This document shows positions 1 to 8,818 of a DNA stretch of 64,000 nucleotides, one piece after another; position 1 is the stretch's first letter, and every line of letters begins with the position of its first letter. A program made the translations under genes and the position numbers. The stretch comes from Sporosarcina luteola (GTDB lineage: Bacteria > Bacillota > Bacilli > Bacillales_A > Planococcaceae). The stretch covers positions 1,302,001-1,366,000 of the forward strand of contig NZ_JAMBOK010000001.1 of NCBI RefSeq assembly GCF_023715585.1. Reading direction: 5' to 3'. The notes under the pieces were generated by a model. That model was not told where the DNA came from. It saw nothing but the letters and a program-made list of their open reading frames with translations, and did no database searches.

Positions 1-351
1 CATTCCAAGATCTATTTCACGCCAATTACTTCCCCACCTTTCCTGTCGGGTCTCTTCGGTTGTACCTTCAATTTCACCACAATCTATCTCCCTGATTCGT
101 TTATCATAATGACTTATTGATAAGTTTAATTTACTCCCAATGATTTGTGCAGTTTCTATAGCTCTTGATAAGTCACTTGAAATAATTACATCCCAATTGC
201 CTTCATCCAGAAGCCTATCGCCAACATTATTGGCTTGCTTTCTACCCAATTTGTTTAATGGTATGTTTGATGTGCCTTGTGCTTTGCCAAGATCATTCCA
301 CTCAGTAATTCCATGTCTAATCAGCCCTATAGTTGTCAATCTACATATCAC
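1..351 (-). CDS. Histidine phosphatase family protein (phosphoglycerate mutase-like), C-terminus cut by window edge
   Basis: The minus strand reads without a stop from a GTG at 351 to the window edge (117 codons). The product begins with LTTIGLIRHGITEWND, which carries the RHG signature of the histidine phosphatase superfamily, where the His is the phosphorylated nucleophile. It continues with SSDLSRAIETA, the usual second conserved segment. A TTG at 339, preceded by AAAGGGTGA at good spacing, is an alternative and perhaps better start. The substrate cannot be told from this fragment; members act on phosphosugars, phosphoproteins or nucleotides. A decayed NUDIX gene lies just upstream on the same strand. 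The family call is secure, the function is not. Confidence 0.8.
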   Translation of the reverse strand, partial: MICRLTTIGLIRHGITEWNDLGKAQGTSNIPLNKLGRKQANNVGDRLLDEGNWDVIISSDLSRAIETAQIIGSKLNLSISHYDKRIREIDCGEIEGTTEETRQERWGSNWREIDLGM

Positions 352-421
352 CCTTTATTCTTACTTATTCGCTTACTATTATCCCATCAAGGACAACTTC
401 TTAGTTCGGCAATGACCTCTA

Positions 422-653
422 TTAGTTGAAGGAGATTTGTACCTTAGGAATTACCGTCCCGTGAAAAATATTGTGTGACGTCCCCGATTTTTTAAAAAAC
501 GCTTCACTTACTGCAAACACTCCCCCTAGTTCAACGTTTAATTCCGTTTCTTCTTTAACTTCACGAGTAAGCCGCTTCTTCTAGTTTCCCCACCTGCTTT
601 TTATTGACATGGGTCAAGACATACTCGATTGTCTTTTTTGATTTTACATTCAT
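422..653 (-). pseudogene. Decayed NUDIX hydrolase gene
   Basis: Minus-strand translation gives REVKEETELNVELGG followed by about 35 residues to a TAA at 422-424. REVKEET is the core of the NUDIX box (RE..EE) that binds the pyrophosphate-bound metal. Upstream, a short frame from an ATG at 653 reaches LEEAAYS and then a stop, in a different frame from the NUDIX box. The normal roughly 130-residue domain is therefore shortened and frame-disrupted. No intact start can be joined to the box. I read this as a remnant, not a functional gene; the exact left boundary of the original gene is uncertain. Confidence 0.6.
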
Positions 654-749
654 AACTACTGGTGTCTTTTCATAATTCCCAAAAACCTACCCTCATTTAT
701 TCGATTTTTTGTCTTCATTTCTGAAATTCCTTTCTTAAACAGCGGCACT

Positions 750-947
750 GTTGATTGAAGCGTAGGACGGAGACTCCAGCGAACGCCGTCACGAAGAACG
801 GCGTTTGCGAGCACAAGCGAAGCGTTGCGAGCATAGGCTGCCTTAATTTCTGCCAAAAAACGCAGAAATACGGCAAATCGAACCTTTCACTGTTCGATCG
901 GCTGAAGCCGTGCCCGCGAAAAGCGTCCGTCCGAAGCGGAAATCAAC
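750..947. repeat. Dispersed mosaic repeat, copy A
   Basis: A 198-bp element with imperfect inverted ends: GTTGATTGAAGCG at the left and the complement of GTTGATTTCCGCTTCGGACG at the right. The interior carries hairpins also found in copies at 4453, 16063, 28812 and 38481, including AACGCCGT/ACGGCGTT-type and TTTCTGC/GCAGAAA-type stems. No plausible protein is encoded; open frames across it differ between copies. It lies in the 360-bp gap between the NUDIX remnant and the mecA terminator. The rest of the 654-749 stretch shows nothing I recognise. Confidence 0.75.
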
Positions 948-965
948 TTTTTACACCTCTAATAC

Positions 966-1002
966 AAAAAAGCTGTTCCCCATTTTCGATCTGGGAACAG
1001 CT
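966..1002 (-). terminator. Rho-independent terminator of mecA
   Basis: A perfect 10-bp stem, AGCTGTTCCC paired with GGGAACAGCT, with a 12-nt loop lies 9 nt after the mecA stop and is followed on the minus strand by a run of T residues. Confidence 0.85.
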
Positions 1003-1010
1003 GTATATTG

Positions 1011-1667
1011 TTAATTACCGAAGTATTTTTTCACAGTTGCCAATACGTCAGATTCCATAATGACTTTGCCGTATTCTTCTAGGCGGTGGATCGTCACTTG
1101 GGATAAGGAGCCGTATTCTGAAATGAGGCTGCAGAAATCGGATTTATCGTCATCATCCATTTTCGATTCATCATAAATCACATATAGATAGAATTTATTT
1201 TCAAACGAATAGAGAGATGATTCAACTGCGTATGGGGGAATGATATTTGACAGCGGAATGAGGTTTTCGAAATCTTCAAAGACGAACATATCGGACGTCC
1301 ATACAACAGGCTCATCATTCAATTCATTCATAAGCTGTTCGGAATCGGCAAATATGCTGGGATCCGGTTCGAAGGTCTTTCGGGAATCATCCATGCCTAG
1401 GTGGGCATCAGATTCATCATTGTCCGTCGCTTGCGCCCGCGTCACGGTTACTTCAATTCCGTTATTCATCGCATGGACTTGTATCCATAATGGACCTTCC
1501 ACTTCGAATTCGGTCTCATCGTTGATTTCGTCCATCATCTCCCAGAAGAGCTCCTCGCTTTTATCGCGATTGTACCAAACTTCTTCCCGTGTAAAGCCTC
1601 GTTCCTCAATGTCGATATACGATAAGTAGAACTTTACGGTATTATCATTGACTCGCTCTATTTCCAT
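1011..1667 (-). CDS. mecA: Adaptor protein MecA
   Basis: The 218-residue product begins MEIERVNDNTVKFYLSYID, the typical MecA N-terminus. MecA delivers substrates to the ClpC-ClpP protease and in B. subtilis controls ComK and competence. The N-terminal half is the substrate-binding domain, an acidic stretch near residues 85-120 is the linker, and the C-terminal half (SSLYSFENKFYLYVIYDES and following) is the ClpC-binding domain. Length matches the family. The start is preceded by GGGAGA at good distance. It is monocistronic, with its own terminator. Spx lies immediately upstream on the same strand, the same order reversed from nothing else here; both proteins are linked to Clp proteolysis in Bacillus. 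Confidence 0.93.
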   Translation of the reverse strand: MEIERVNDNTVKFYLSYIDIEERGFTREEVWYNRDKSEELFWEMMDEINDETEFEVEGPLWIQVHAMNNGIEVTVTRAQATDNDESDAHLGMDDSRKTFEPDPSIFADSEQLMNELNDEPVVWTSDMFVFEDFENLIPLSNIIPPYAVESSLYSFENKFYLYVIYDESKMDDDDKSDFCSLISEYGSLSQVTIHRLEEYGKVIMESDVLATVKKYFGN

Positions 1668-1894
1668 CCCTTTTCTCTCCCTTCCTTACAAACAGGCTTG
1701 TGCCCATTTCGTTATTTTTAGCAATAAACCTGCAATGCTTATACTTATCATATGACCATCCCGGAGGTTTTGAAAGGGTTATCCTCCGATGGACGGATAA
1801 TAATCAATTACGTCTCATCATAATTCAGCTGGATTTTGCTGAATTATGTTACTAGCATTGTAGAGAATATCAGCATGATAAGCAAGGGGAAATT

Positions 1895-1941
1895 AAAAAG
1901 CTGATAGGATCGGCAAGATGCCTGTCAACTCCCTATCAGCT
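1895..1941 (-). terminator. Terminator downstream of spx
   Basis: AGCTGATAGG (1899-1908) pairs with CCTATCAGCT (1932-1941) around a 23-nt loop and is followed by Ts on the minus strand, 15 nt after the spx stop. The rest of the 1668-1894 gap holds a second weak hairpin (AATTCAGC/GCTGAATT near 1823-1846) and presumably the mecA promoter, which I could not place. Confidence 0.8.
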
Positions 1942-1956
1942 ATATTATGTCTTTTA

Positions 1957-2355
1957 TTAGTTTACCATGCGCCGCGCTTCAAGAAGCTGATAGGCCCTTA
2001 CTTTCCGAGGTAGGAAGCGTCTGATTTCATCTTCATTATACCCTACCTGAAGCCTTTTTTCATCTAGGATGATCGGTCTTCTTAATAGGCCCGGATGTTC
2101 TTGAATTAATTCATATAACCGTTGCAGTGGAAGGCTTTCCACGTCTACATTCAGTTTTTGGAAGATTTTTGAGCGCGTTGAGATGATTTCATCTGTTCCA
2201 TCTTCTGTCATTCGCAAAATTTGTTTGATTTCATCAATATTCAACGGTTCGGAAAAAATATTTCGTTCGGAATAGGGAATATCATGCTCTTCTAACCATG
2301 CCTTCGCTTTTCTACATGATGTGCAACTTGGTGAGGTAAATAATGTAACTCCCAT
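1957..2355 (-). CDS. spxA: Transcriptional regulator Spx
   Basis: The 132-residue protein is a near-canonical Spx: ArsC-like thioredoxin fold with the redox switch CTSC at residues 11-14, the conserved segment [17 protein letters not shown], and the C-terminal [18 protein letters not shown] and RRFLPRKVR segments. Spx binds the C-terminal domain of RNA polymerase alpha and redirects transcription to thiol-stress genes; ClpXP degrades it. One residue is inserted after Met1 compared with the B. subtilis protein, which shifts the Cys numbering by one. The start has an AAAGGAAGTG ribosome-binding site. A promoter-linked palindrome lies upstream at 2442-2470, and a terminator follows. Confidence 0.95.
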   Translation of the reverse strand: MGVTLFTSPSCTSCRKAKAWLEEHDIPYSERNIFSEPLNIDEIKQILRMTEDGTDEIISTRSKIFQKLNVDVESLPLQRLYELIQEHPGLLRRPIILDEKRLQVGYNEDEIRRFLPRKVRAYQLLEARRMVN

Positions 2356-2441
2356 TCGCTGACACTTCCTTTCAGTCGGCTAACTATCTTATATTTAGAA
2401 AATTAAATTAGAATTATTTTAAAGTAATAAGCTTAACTCCT

Positions 2442-2470
2442 ATTATACACATATTCATTCTCAATGAATA
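2442..2470 (-). promoter_or_regulatory. Candidate spx promoter with overlapping palindrome
   Basis: On the minus strand a TATAAT (2447-2442) is preceded four bases upstream by the perfect inverted repeat TATTCATT-CTC-AATGAATA (2452-2470). No good -35 hexamer is present at 17 bp (TATTCA), so a bound protein may affect polymerase access. The 2356-2710 gap otherwise contains AT-rich DNA and no convincing gene. Confidence 0.45.
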
Positions 2471-2710
2471 CACTTTTTCACAAAAAAGTGGAACAGATGG
2501 TTTACTTGTCACAATTCCGCAATATTATAGGGTTTACAGCTCCTTCGACTATGTACTTTACTACTTCTTTACTGTTATACCCGATGGAAGAAAAGTTTAA
2601 ACATCAATGATTGAAATAAATCTTTTCTCATTTAGAATTCCTCGAATGAAAAATATCGCTCCACAACTACTAGTACGACATAGAAGCCTGAAAAGTTTCA
2701 ATATACATCA

Positions 2711-2744
2711 AAAAACTCCGGAAACCTTTGCCTCAGGTCCCCGG
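2711..2744 (-). terminator. Terminator of the glycoside-hydrolase-like gene
   Basis: CCGGAAACC (2718-2726) pairs imperfectly with GGTCCCCGG (2736-2744); on the minus strand the stem is followed by six Ts, seven bases after the stop at 2751. Confidence 0.75.
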
Positions 2745-2750
2745 AATAAT

Positions 2751-3956
2751 TTATGGAGTATAGTCTACTCCATCTGTATATTTATTCTGTGCATTCCATA
2801 AGAGGAACTCATCAATGCCATTATCATTCAATGCTTTGATTTGCGCTTCAACTTCTTTTTTCCCATAGCGGAGATAATTCCCGCTTCCAAGCCAGGGTGC
2901 ACTGAAGTCCTGCAGCCACGGCCGGGAAACCGGCGGATTATCAAGCGCTCCGAGCTTGGCATTCTCCACCTTCGCATATTCCGCCACAAGTCGATAAGGT
3001 TCAAGGTCTGGCTTCGCTATACCGAAATACGATGTCCAATGGCTCGGATAAATCATTGAGGATATGACATCGACATTTTCGGAAATCTTCGAGAAGTTCT
3101 GTCCGATGCCCGGCGCTTCGGGCAGAGTTGCCGCGTAGCCGAAAATATCGACCGAAACGTCCACATCATAAGGTTTCAGCTGCTCCCGTGCATATGCCAC
3201 GAAATCCGTTACCGCTTCGACCCTGCGCTGAACCGGATCTAAATCGGAGTCTTTATAGTCATCCATTGAGTATTTCAACGTTTCGTGCCGTTTCTCGAAG
3301 CCTTCCGGAAAACGGACATAATCGAACTGGATTTCCTTGAATCCCATCTTCGCCGCTTCAATTGCGATATCGACATTATGATCCCATACTTCCTTCATGA
3401 ACGGATTGACGAAGGACTCTCCCCTTCCGTTCTTCCACACTTTATCGCCATCCATGAAAGATAGTTCGGGACGCTTCTCCGCGAGAACGCTATCTTTGAA
3501 CACGACAATCCTAGCGATTGGATAGACCTTCCGCTCCTCAAGCGTCTCTAGCATCTTGCGCGGATCTTTTATGTATGGTTGCCCAATGTCCATTTTGAAT
3601 AACGGCGAATCTTCTTGCGGCTTATATGTTAAATAACCGAAGTCGTCTTTAATGTCGATGACCATTGCATTCAAGTCCGTCGAATCGATCAGTTTCAATA
3701 ACCGTTCGAATGCGGAGCCACCTGCCGAATGGCCTGTCACGTAAATGCCACGCACAGCTTCGGGATAGTCAAATGCGAGTCCCGAATGATGCGTGTATAA
3801 CTTTGAGCTGGCTACGATCCCCTTGTCTATCTCTTCAAATCCATATGTACGTTCAGCAAATTCAATATCGGTCTTTGCATCGCCCGCTTGGACGGACAGT
3901 GGCATAGCGACTGCACCCGCAAGCAGCAAAGTAGCGATCCATTTCATTTTCTTCAT
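2751..3956 (-). CDS. Secreted putative glycoside hydrolase (DUF4015 type)
   Basis: About 401 residues from the chosen start. Residues 1-24 (MKKMKWIATLLLAGAV..PLSVQA) form a clear Sec signal peptide. The mature part has the features of the DUF4015 family, a predicted TIM-barrel carbohydrate-active fold: VRGIYVTGHSAGG, LNAMVIDIKDDFGYL, EIQFDYVRFPEG and SVDIFGYAA. I chose the ATG at 3956 over one nine codons upstream because AGAGAGG lies nine bases before it and the signal peptide then begins normally. The gene stands alone, with its own terminator. Substrate is unknown; the IDIKDDFG and FDYVRFP acidic clusters are the likely active-site strands. The family call is firm, the enzymatic role is inferred. 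Confidence 0.8.
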   Translation of the reverse strand: MKKMKWIATLLLAGAVAMPLSVQAGDAKTDIEFAERTYGFEEIDKGIVASSKLYTHHSGLAFDYPEAVRGIYVTGHSAGGSAFERLLKLIDSTDLNAMVIDIKDDFGYLTYKPQEDSPLFKMDIGQPYIKDPRKMLETLEERKVYPIARIVVFKDSVLAEKRPELSFMDGDKVWKNGRGESFVNPFMKEVWDHNVDIAIEAAKMGFKEIQFDYVRFPEGFEKRHETLKYSMDDYKDSDLDPVQRRVEAVTDFVAYAREQLKPYDVDVSVDIFGYAATLPEAPGIGQNFSKISENVDVISSMIYPSHWTSYFGIAKPDLEPYRLVAEYAKVENAKLGALDNPPVSRPWLQDFSAPWLGSGNYLRYGKKEVEAQIKALNDNGIDEFLLWNAQNKYTDGVDYTP

Positions 3957-4121
3957 CTGACACATCCTCTCTCTTTCACTCATTCTAGCAAAGCAAAAAA
4001 AATATGAATAGGTAAAGTCATCTATTCCCTCAATTTCCTGTCGAAAAACCTATTCTTTTGTCAAATTCATCCTTAAGAAGCCAACACTAGCATATAATAA
4101 AGCAACCAAAAGATATTTGAT

Positions 4122-4150
4122 TTGCTTTATTCGAAATACCGTATTATACT
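4122..4150 (+). promoter_or_regulatory. Sigma-A promoter of the trpS T-box transcript
   Basis: TTGCTT (4122-4127) and TATACT (4145-4150) are separated by 17 bp, and the T-box leader begins a few bases downstream. Confidence 0.7.
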
Positions 4151-4156
4151 TTTGAC

Positions 4157-4422
4157 AACTATTACGAAAAGCGAAGACGGAAAGAGTATTCTCGTCGCGG
4201 CATTGAAGAGAGCCTGTGGTTGGTGAGAACAGGCATGGCGGACGAGAGGAATTGGGTTCCCGAGCTTGACTGGCGAAAGATAGATGTTCATTCATCATTC
4301 AGTAGCCTTTCACGTCTCCCCGCGTTAAGGGGTTTGAGTGGCCTGCTTGCAGGCTGATTCGGGTGGTACCACGGTTGATTCACATCAGTCGTCCCTTTTT
4401 TAGGGATGACTGGTGTTTTTTT
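4157..4422 (+). promoter_or_regulatory. Tryptophan T-box riboswitch and terminator
   Basis: This leader senses uncharged tRNA-Trp. Stem I carries the distal GAGAGCC..TTGGTGAGAAC signature and, on its 3' side, GAAT-TGG-G at 4249-4256, which places a TGG (Trp) specifier at 4253-4255 as expected for trpS. The antiterminator bulge TGGTACCACG is at 4364-4373. A strong terminator follows: ACATCAGTCGTCCCT paired with AGGGATGACTGGTGT (4382-4415) and a T run. All parts are in canonical order. Unusually, a dispersed repeat (4453-4636) separates the terminator from the trpS ribosome-binding site. Confidence 0.92.
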
Positions 4423-4452
4423 ATTCTATTTTTTTTTATTAACTGTTATTAA

Positions 4453-5821
<1,369 letters not shown>

Positions 5822-5861
5822 CTATACATCGCCCTTTTGCTTTTCTTCCATTGTATGAATG

Positions 5862-5900
5862 AAAGCTCCCCTTTTAGAAGAATTCCAAAAGGGGAGCTTT
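5862..5900. terminator. Terminator between fabF and the small membrane gene
   Basis: A perfect 14-bp stem, AAAGCTCCCCTTTT (5862-5875) with AAAAGGGGAGCTTT (5887-5900), lies 13 nt after the fabF stop on the minus strand. Confidence 0.8.
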
Positions 5901-5913
5901 TTCATCTAGTTAA

Positions 5914-7149
5914 TTATATTTTCTTGAATACAAGTGAAGCGTTATGTCCCCCGAAGCCGAGAGAGTTGCTCATCGCATATTCAATATCTTGTTTCCTTGC
6001 TTTATTGACAACATAGTCTAAATCGCATTCTGGATCTTCATTCACATAGTTGGTTGTTGGAGGAAGGATCCCTTCCTGCAATGCTTTTACTGTGAAGATC
6101 GCTTCCAATCCTCCAGCTGCACCGAGAAGATGGCCCGTCATCGATTTCGTTGAGCTCATCGCAAGCCTGTATGCATGCTCTCCGAAAACCGTTTTAGCAG
6201 CGAGTGTTTCGAACAGGTCGTTGTATGGCGTGCTCGTTCCATGTGCATTGATATAATCAATTTTGTCAGGACTGATTTCTGCTTCATCAAGTGCCTGACG
6301 CATTGCACGAGCTGCACCTTCACCTTCAGGAGCTGGCGCAGTAATATGGTGAGCGTCTCCTGTAGATCCGTACCCGACCATTTCAGCGTATATTTTCGCA
6401 CCGCGTTTCACTGCATGTTCGTATTCCTCGAGAATGAGGATGCCTGCGCCTTCCCCGATGACAAAGCCGTCCCGTTCCTTATCAAACGGACGGGAAGCTG
6501 TTGCCGGATCAGGATTCAGCGACAACGCTGTATTCGCACAGAAACCAGCTACCGCCATCGTTGTGATCGGAGCTTCTGCACCGCCCGTGATCATGACGTC
6601 CGCATCTCCGCGCTTGATGACTTCGAATGCGTCACCGATTGAATTCGTACCCGATGCACAAGCGGTAACTGTGCACGAGTTGATGCCTTTAGCGCCCAGA
6701 TGGATTGACACTTGGCCTGAAGCCATGTCAGGAATCATCATCGGAACGAAGAACGGGCTGACCCGGCGGTATCCTTTTTCTTGGAATGTCTTGAACTGCT
6801 GCTCATGTGTTTCCATGCCGCCGATGCCTGATCCGATCCATACGCCCGTACGCAATCCAGTCTCTTCATCCAATTCAAGATTTGCATCTTTCATTGCCAT
6901 GATGGAGGCTGCTAGCGCATAGTGCGTGAAGCGGTCCATTTTGCGCGCGTCTTTCCGCGGGATGTATTCTTCGATGTCGAAATCTTTCACTTCCGCAGCG
7001 ACTTTCACCGGGAATTGTTCACTGTCCAGTCTTGTGAGCGGGCCGATTCCGGACTTTCCGCTCAGTACCGCTTCCCATGATTCTTCTGCGGAATTTCCTA
7101 CTGGAGAAACTGCTCCAACTCCTGTAATGACTACACGACGTCTTTCCAT
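5914..7149 (-). CDS. fabF: Beta-ketoacyl-ACP synthase II
   Basis: The 411-residue product (from [12 protein letters not shown]) is a standard KAS II that condenses malonyl-ACP with acyl-ACP in fatty-acid elongation. The Cys-His-His triad is visible: C164 in [10 protein letters not shown]303 in [10 protein letters not shown] and H340 in [11 protein letters not shown] chose the ATG at 7149 over a longer frame because AAGGGGAG precedes it at eight bases and the protein then starts as usual for the family. It lies 98 bp downstream of fabH on the same strand, so fabH-fabF is probably one operon controlled by the FapR-type site at 8211-8227. A strong terminator follows. Confidence 0.96.
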   Translation of the reverse strand: MERRRVVITGVGAVSPVGNSAEESWEAVLSGKSGIGPLTRLDSEQFPVKVAAEVKDFDIEEYIPRKDARKMDRFTHYALAASIMAMKDANLELDEETGLRTGVWIGSGIGGMETHEQQFKTFQEKGYRRVSPFFVPMMIPDMASGQVSIHLGAKGINSCTVTACASGTNSIGDAFEVIKRGDADVMITGGAEAPITTMAVAGFCANTALSLNPDPATASRPFDKERDGFVIGEGAGILILEEYEHAVKRGAKIYAEMVGYGSTGDAHHITAPAPEGEGAARAMRQALDEAEISPDKIDYINAHGTSTPYNDLFETLAAKTVFGEHAYRLAMSSTKSMTGHLLGAAGGLEAIFTVKALQEGILPPTTNYVNEDPECDLDYVVNKARKQDIEYAMSNSLGFGGHNASLVFKKI

Positions 7150-7247
7150 TTTTGAAAACTCCCCTTCGTTTTTACAAATAGTTATTGATTCATATGCTTC
7201 GTTCAAAAGTGTATCTCTAATTTACATTAGTATATAGTAATCCGAAG

Positions 7248-8180
7248 TTATTTTCCCCATTTAATGCATAGGGCGCCCCATGTTAGGCCTCCGCCGAATC
7301 CGACAAGGACGATGATATCGTCATCTTTCACGCGGCCTTCTTGCAGGTCGTCGTATAATGAAATCGGAATGGATGCTGCCGAAGTGTTTCCATATTTATG
7401 GACAGACTTGGACATTTTCTCAATCGGCAAGCCGAGCCGTTCGCGCGATGCCTCCATAATGCGGATATTCGCTTGGTGGGGAATCAAATAATCGACATCT
7501 TCCGTCGTCAAGCCCGCCTTTTCCGTAACACTCACGGCTGATTCGCCCATTTGACGAACTGCAAATTTGAACACTTCACGTCCGTTCATATGGAGGTACT
7601 TGTCTTGGTATAGGTGTTTGCCCCCTGTACCATCGGCTCCTAATTCAAAGGAAAGGATTCCCCGGCCTTCGCTCACTTTTCCGACAACTGCTGCACCGGC
7701 ACCGTCCCCAAATAGGACTGCCGTATTGCGGTCTTCCCAATCCGTAATCTTCGACAACTTCTCTACTCCGACAACGAGTACATGTTTATACGTTCCTGCT
7801 TCAACGAAATGCTTAGCTGTTACAACGCCGTATATAAACCCTGCACATGCCGCTGATATATCCATCGCGGATGCATTTTTCGCGCCTAATCGCTCTTGGA
7901 TCATTGTCGCAACGGATGGGAATGGACGATCTGGCGTCACCGTAGCGACCAGGATCATTCCAATGTCTTCCGGGTGAAGGCCAGAATTTTCAAGAGCGCT
8001 TACCGCCGCTTCATACGCCATGTCGGACGTATTGGTATTATCATCCGCGATGCGTCTTTCTTCAATGCCGGTGCGCGTACGGATCCATTCGTCCGACGTA
8101 TCGATGCGCTGTTCAAGATCATGGTTTGTGACAACTTGCGAAGGAACAAACTTCCCTACGCCGATCAACCCTGCATTCAT
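7248..8180 (-). CDS. fabH: Beta-ketoacyl-ACP synthase III
   Basis: A 310-residue KAS III that starts fatty-acid synthesis by joining an acyl-CoA primer to malonyl-ACP. The catalytic triad is C112 ([10 protein letters not shown]), H235 (IPHQANIR) and N265 (KYGNTSAAS). In Gram-positives this enzyme often prefers branched primers, which sets membrane composition; that preference cannot be read from sequence here. The ATG at 8180 gives the family's normal [13 protein letters not shown] start; a frame eight codons longer lacks support. First gene of the fabH-fabF unit, with a sigma-A promoter and FapR-like operator directly upstream. Confidence 0.96.
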   Translation of the reverse strand: MNAGLIGVGKFVPSQVVTNHDLEQRIDTSDEWIRTRTGIEERRIADDNTNTSDMAYEAAVSALENSGLHPEDIGMILVATVTPDRPFPSVATMIQERLGAKNASAMDISAACAGFIYGVVTAKHFVEAGTYKHVLVVGVEKLSKITDWEDRNTAVLFGDGAGAAVVGKVSEGRGILSFELGADGTGGKHLYQDKYLHMNGREVFKFAVRQMGESAVSVTEKAGLTTEDVDYLIPHQANIRIMEASRERLGLPIEKMSKSVHKYGNTSAASIPISLYDDLQEGRVKDDDIIVLVGFGGGLTWGALCIKWGK

Positions 8181-8210
8181 CTTACATACCCCGTTCCTTA
8201 TCATCTATTA

Positions 8211-8255
8211 TTAGTACCTGGTGTTAATTATAGAAGATTCCAGTCTGCTTTTCAA
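8211..8255 (-). promoter_or_regulatory. fabH-fabF promoter with FapR-type operator
   Basis: Reading the minus strand, TTGAAA (8255-8250) and TATAAT (8232-8227) are separated by exactly 17 bp. The 17-bp TTAGTACCTGGTGTTAA (8211-8227, plus strand) abuts the -10 and covers the expected start site. It closely resembles the FapR operator of Bacillus (TTAGTACC left half, more divergent right half). FapR represses fab genes until malonyl-CoA binds it, so the pair should respond to malonyl-CoA level. Confidence 0.8.
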
Positions 8256-8365
8256 TATGTCGACACGATTTCGCCAAAGAATATATCGACAATGCATAAT
8301 TTTGTTTATAGATTGGACGTGCTATGATATGATTACGAGGAAATAGTTACGATGAGGTGAATTCG

Positions 8366-8548
8366 ATGAAATACATCATGGCATTTGTTTGGTCTTTTCT
8401 ACTTGTAACGATGGTTAACTATGTAGCAGGTTCAATCGCCGGTATGGCTTTCGACTTCAGAGCGGGACTTGTCGCTTCGATCGTCTTGGCAGTCATCATC
8501 CTTTGCATTACTGCAGTCACTCCAGACGGAGAAGTTGCAGATTATTGA
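8366..8548 (+). CDS. DUF2929 family small membrane protein (YjzD-like)
   Basis: About 60 residues from the ATG at 8366, with two hydrophobic helices: YIMAFVWSFLLVTMVNYVAG and GLVASIVLAVIILCITAV. The pattern and the position next to fabH match the DUF2929/YjzD proteins found near fabH in Bacillus. GAGGTGA lies five to six bases before the chosen ATG; a GTG three codons upstream falls inside that site and is unlikely. A terminator follows directly. The role is unknown. Confidence 0.7.
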   Translation: MKYIMAFVWSFLLVTMVNYVAGSIAGMAFDFRAGLVASIVLAVIILCITAVTPDGEVADY

Positions 8549-8549
8549 T

Positions 8550-8590
8550 CCATCCGTAAAGCCGTTCACTTCGTTGTGGATGGTTTTTTT
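8550..8590 (+). terminator. Terminator of the DUF2929 gene
   Basis: CCATCC (8550-8555) pairs with GGATGG (8578-8583) and is followed by seven Ts; it begins two bases after the stop codon. Confidence 0.75.
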
Positions 8591-8614
8591 GTTTGTATGG
8601 CTTTTGGAGCTCCT

Positions 8615-8769
8615 TTGGGTGCGGGGGAACATTCTTGAGCGCGAGAGATGCTCCTTTGAGCGCGGGAGACGATTCTTGAGCGCGGAAGCTACTTCTTTGA
8701 GCGCGATAGACGATTCTTGAGCGAGGATGCTGCTTCTTTGAGCGCGAAAGCTATCTTTCTGAACGCGAT
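8615..8769. repeat. Phased motif array 1 (GAGCGCG, 20/21-bp steps)
   Basis: The heptamer GAGCGCG, or a one- to two-base variant, starts at 8617, 8637, 8658, 8678, 8699, 8719, 8740 and 8761. Steps are 20, 21, 20, 21, 20, 21 and 21 bp. The bases between also alternate: one class ends GCTnCTTCT, the other AGACGATTC, giving a 41-bp dimeric unit. It lies between two terminators and encodes no protein. It fills the DUF2929-clpB gap. Confidence 0.85.
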
Positions 8770-8770
8770 C

Positions 8771-8812
8771 AAAAAAAAGCCCTGGCAGCCGATCTAAATC
8801 GGAATACCAGGG
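8771..8812 (-). terminator. Terminator of clpB
   Basis: CCCTGG (8780-8785) with CCAGGG (8807-8812), plus an inner CCGAT/ATCGG stem, form a hairpin followed by eight Ts on the minus strand, seven bases after the clpB stop. Confidence 0.85.
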
Positions 8813-8818
8813 TTAGTT

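Noticed and set aside
755..1060. Plus-strand open frame of 101 codons
   Set aside because: Lies on repeat copy A and the mecA terminator; composition follows the repeat.
2607..2801. Plus-strand open frame of 64 codons between spx and the glycoside-hydrolase-like gene
   Set aside because: No ribosome-binding site, overlaps the terminator and 3' end of the convergent gene, and the product looks like translated non-coding DNA.
4050..4298. Minus-strand open frame of 82 codons
   Set aside because: It is antisense to the T-box stem I, which explains the sequence fully.
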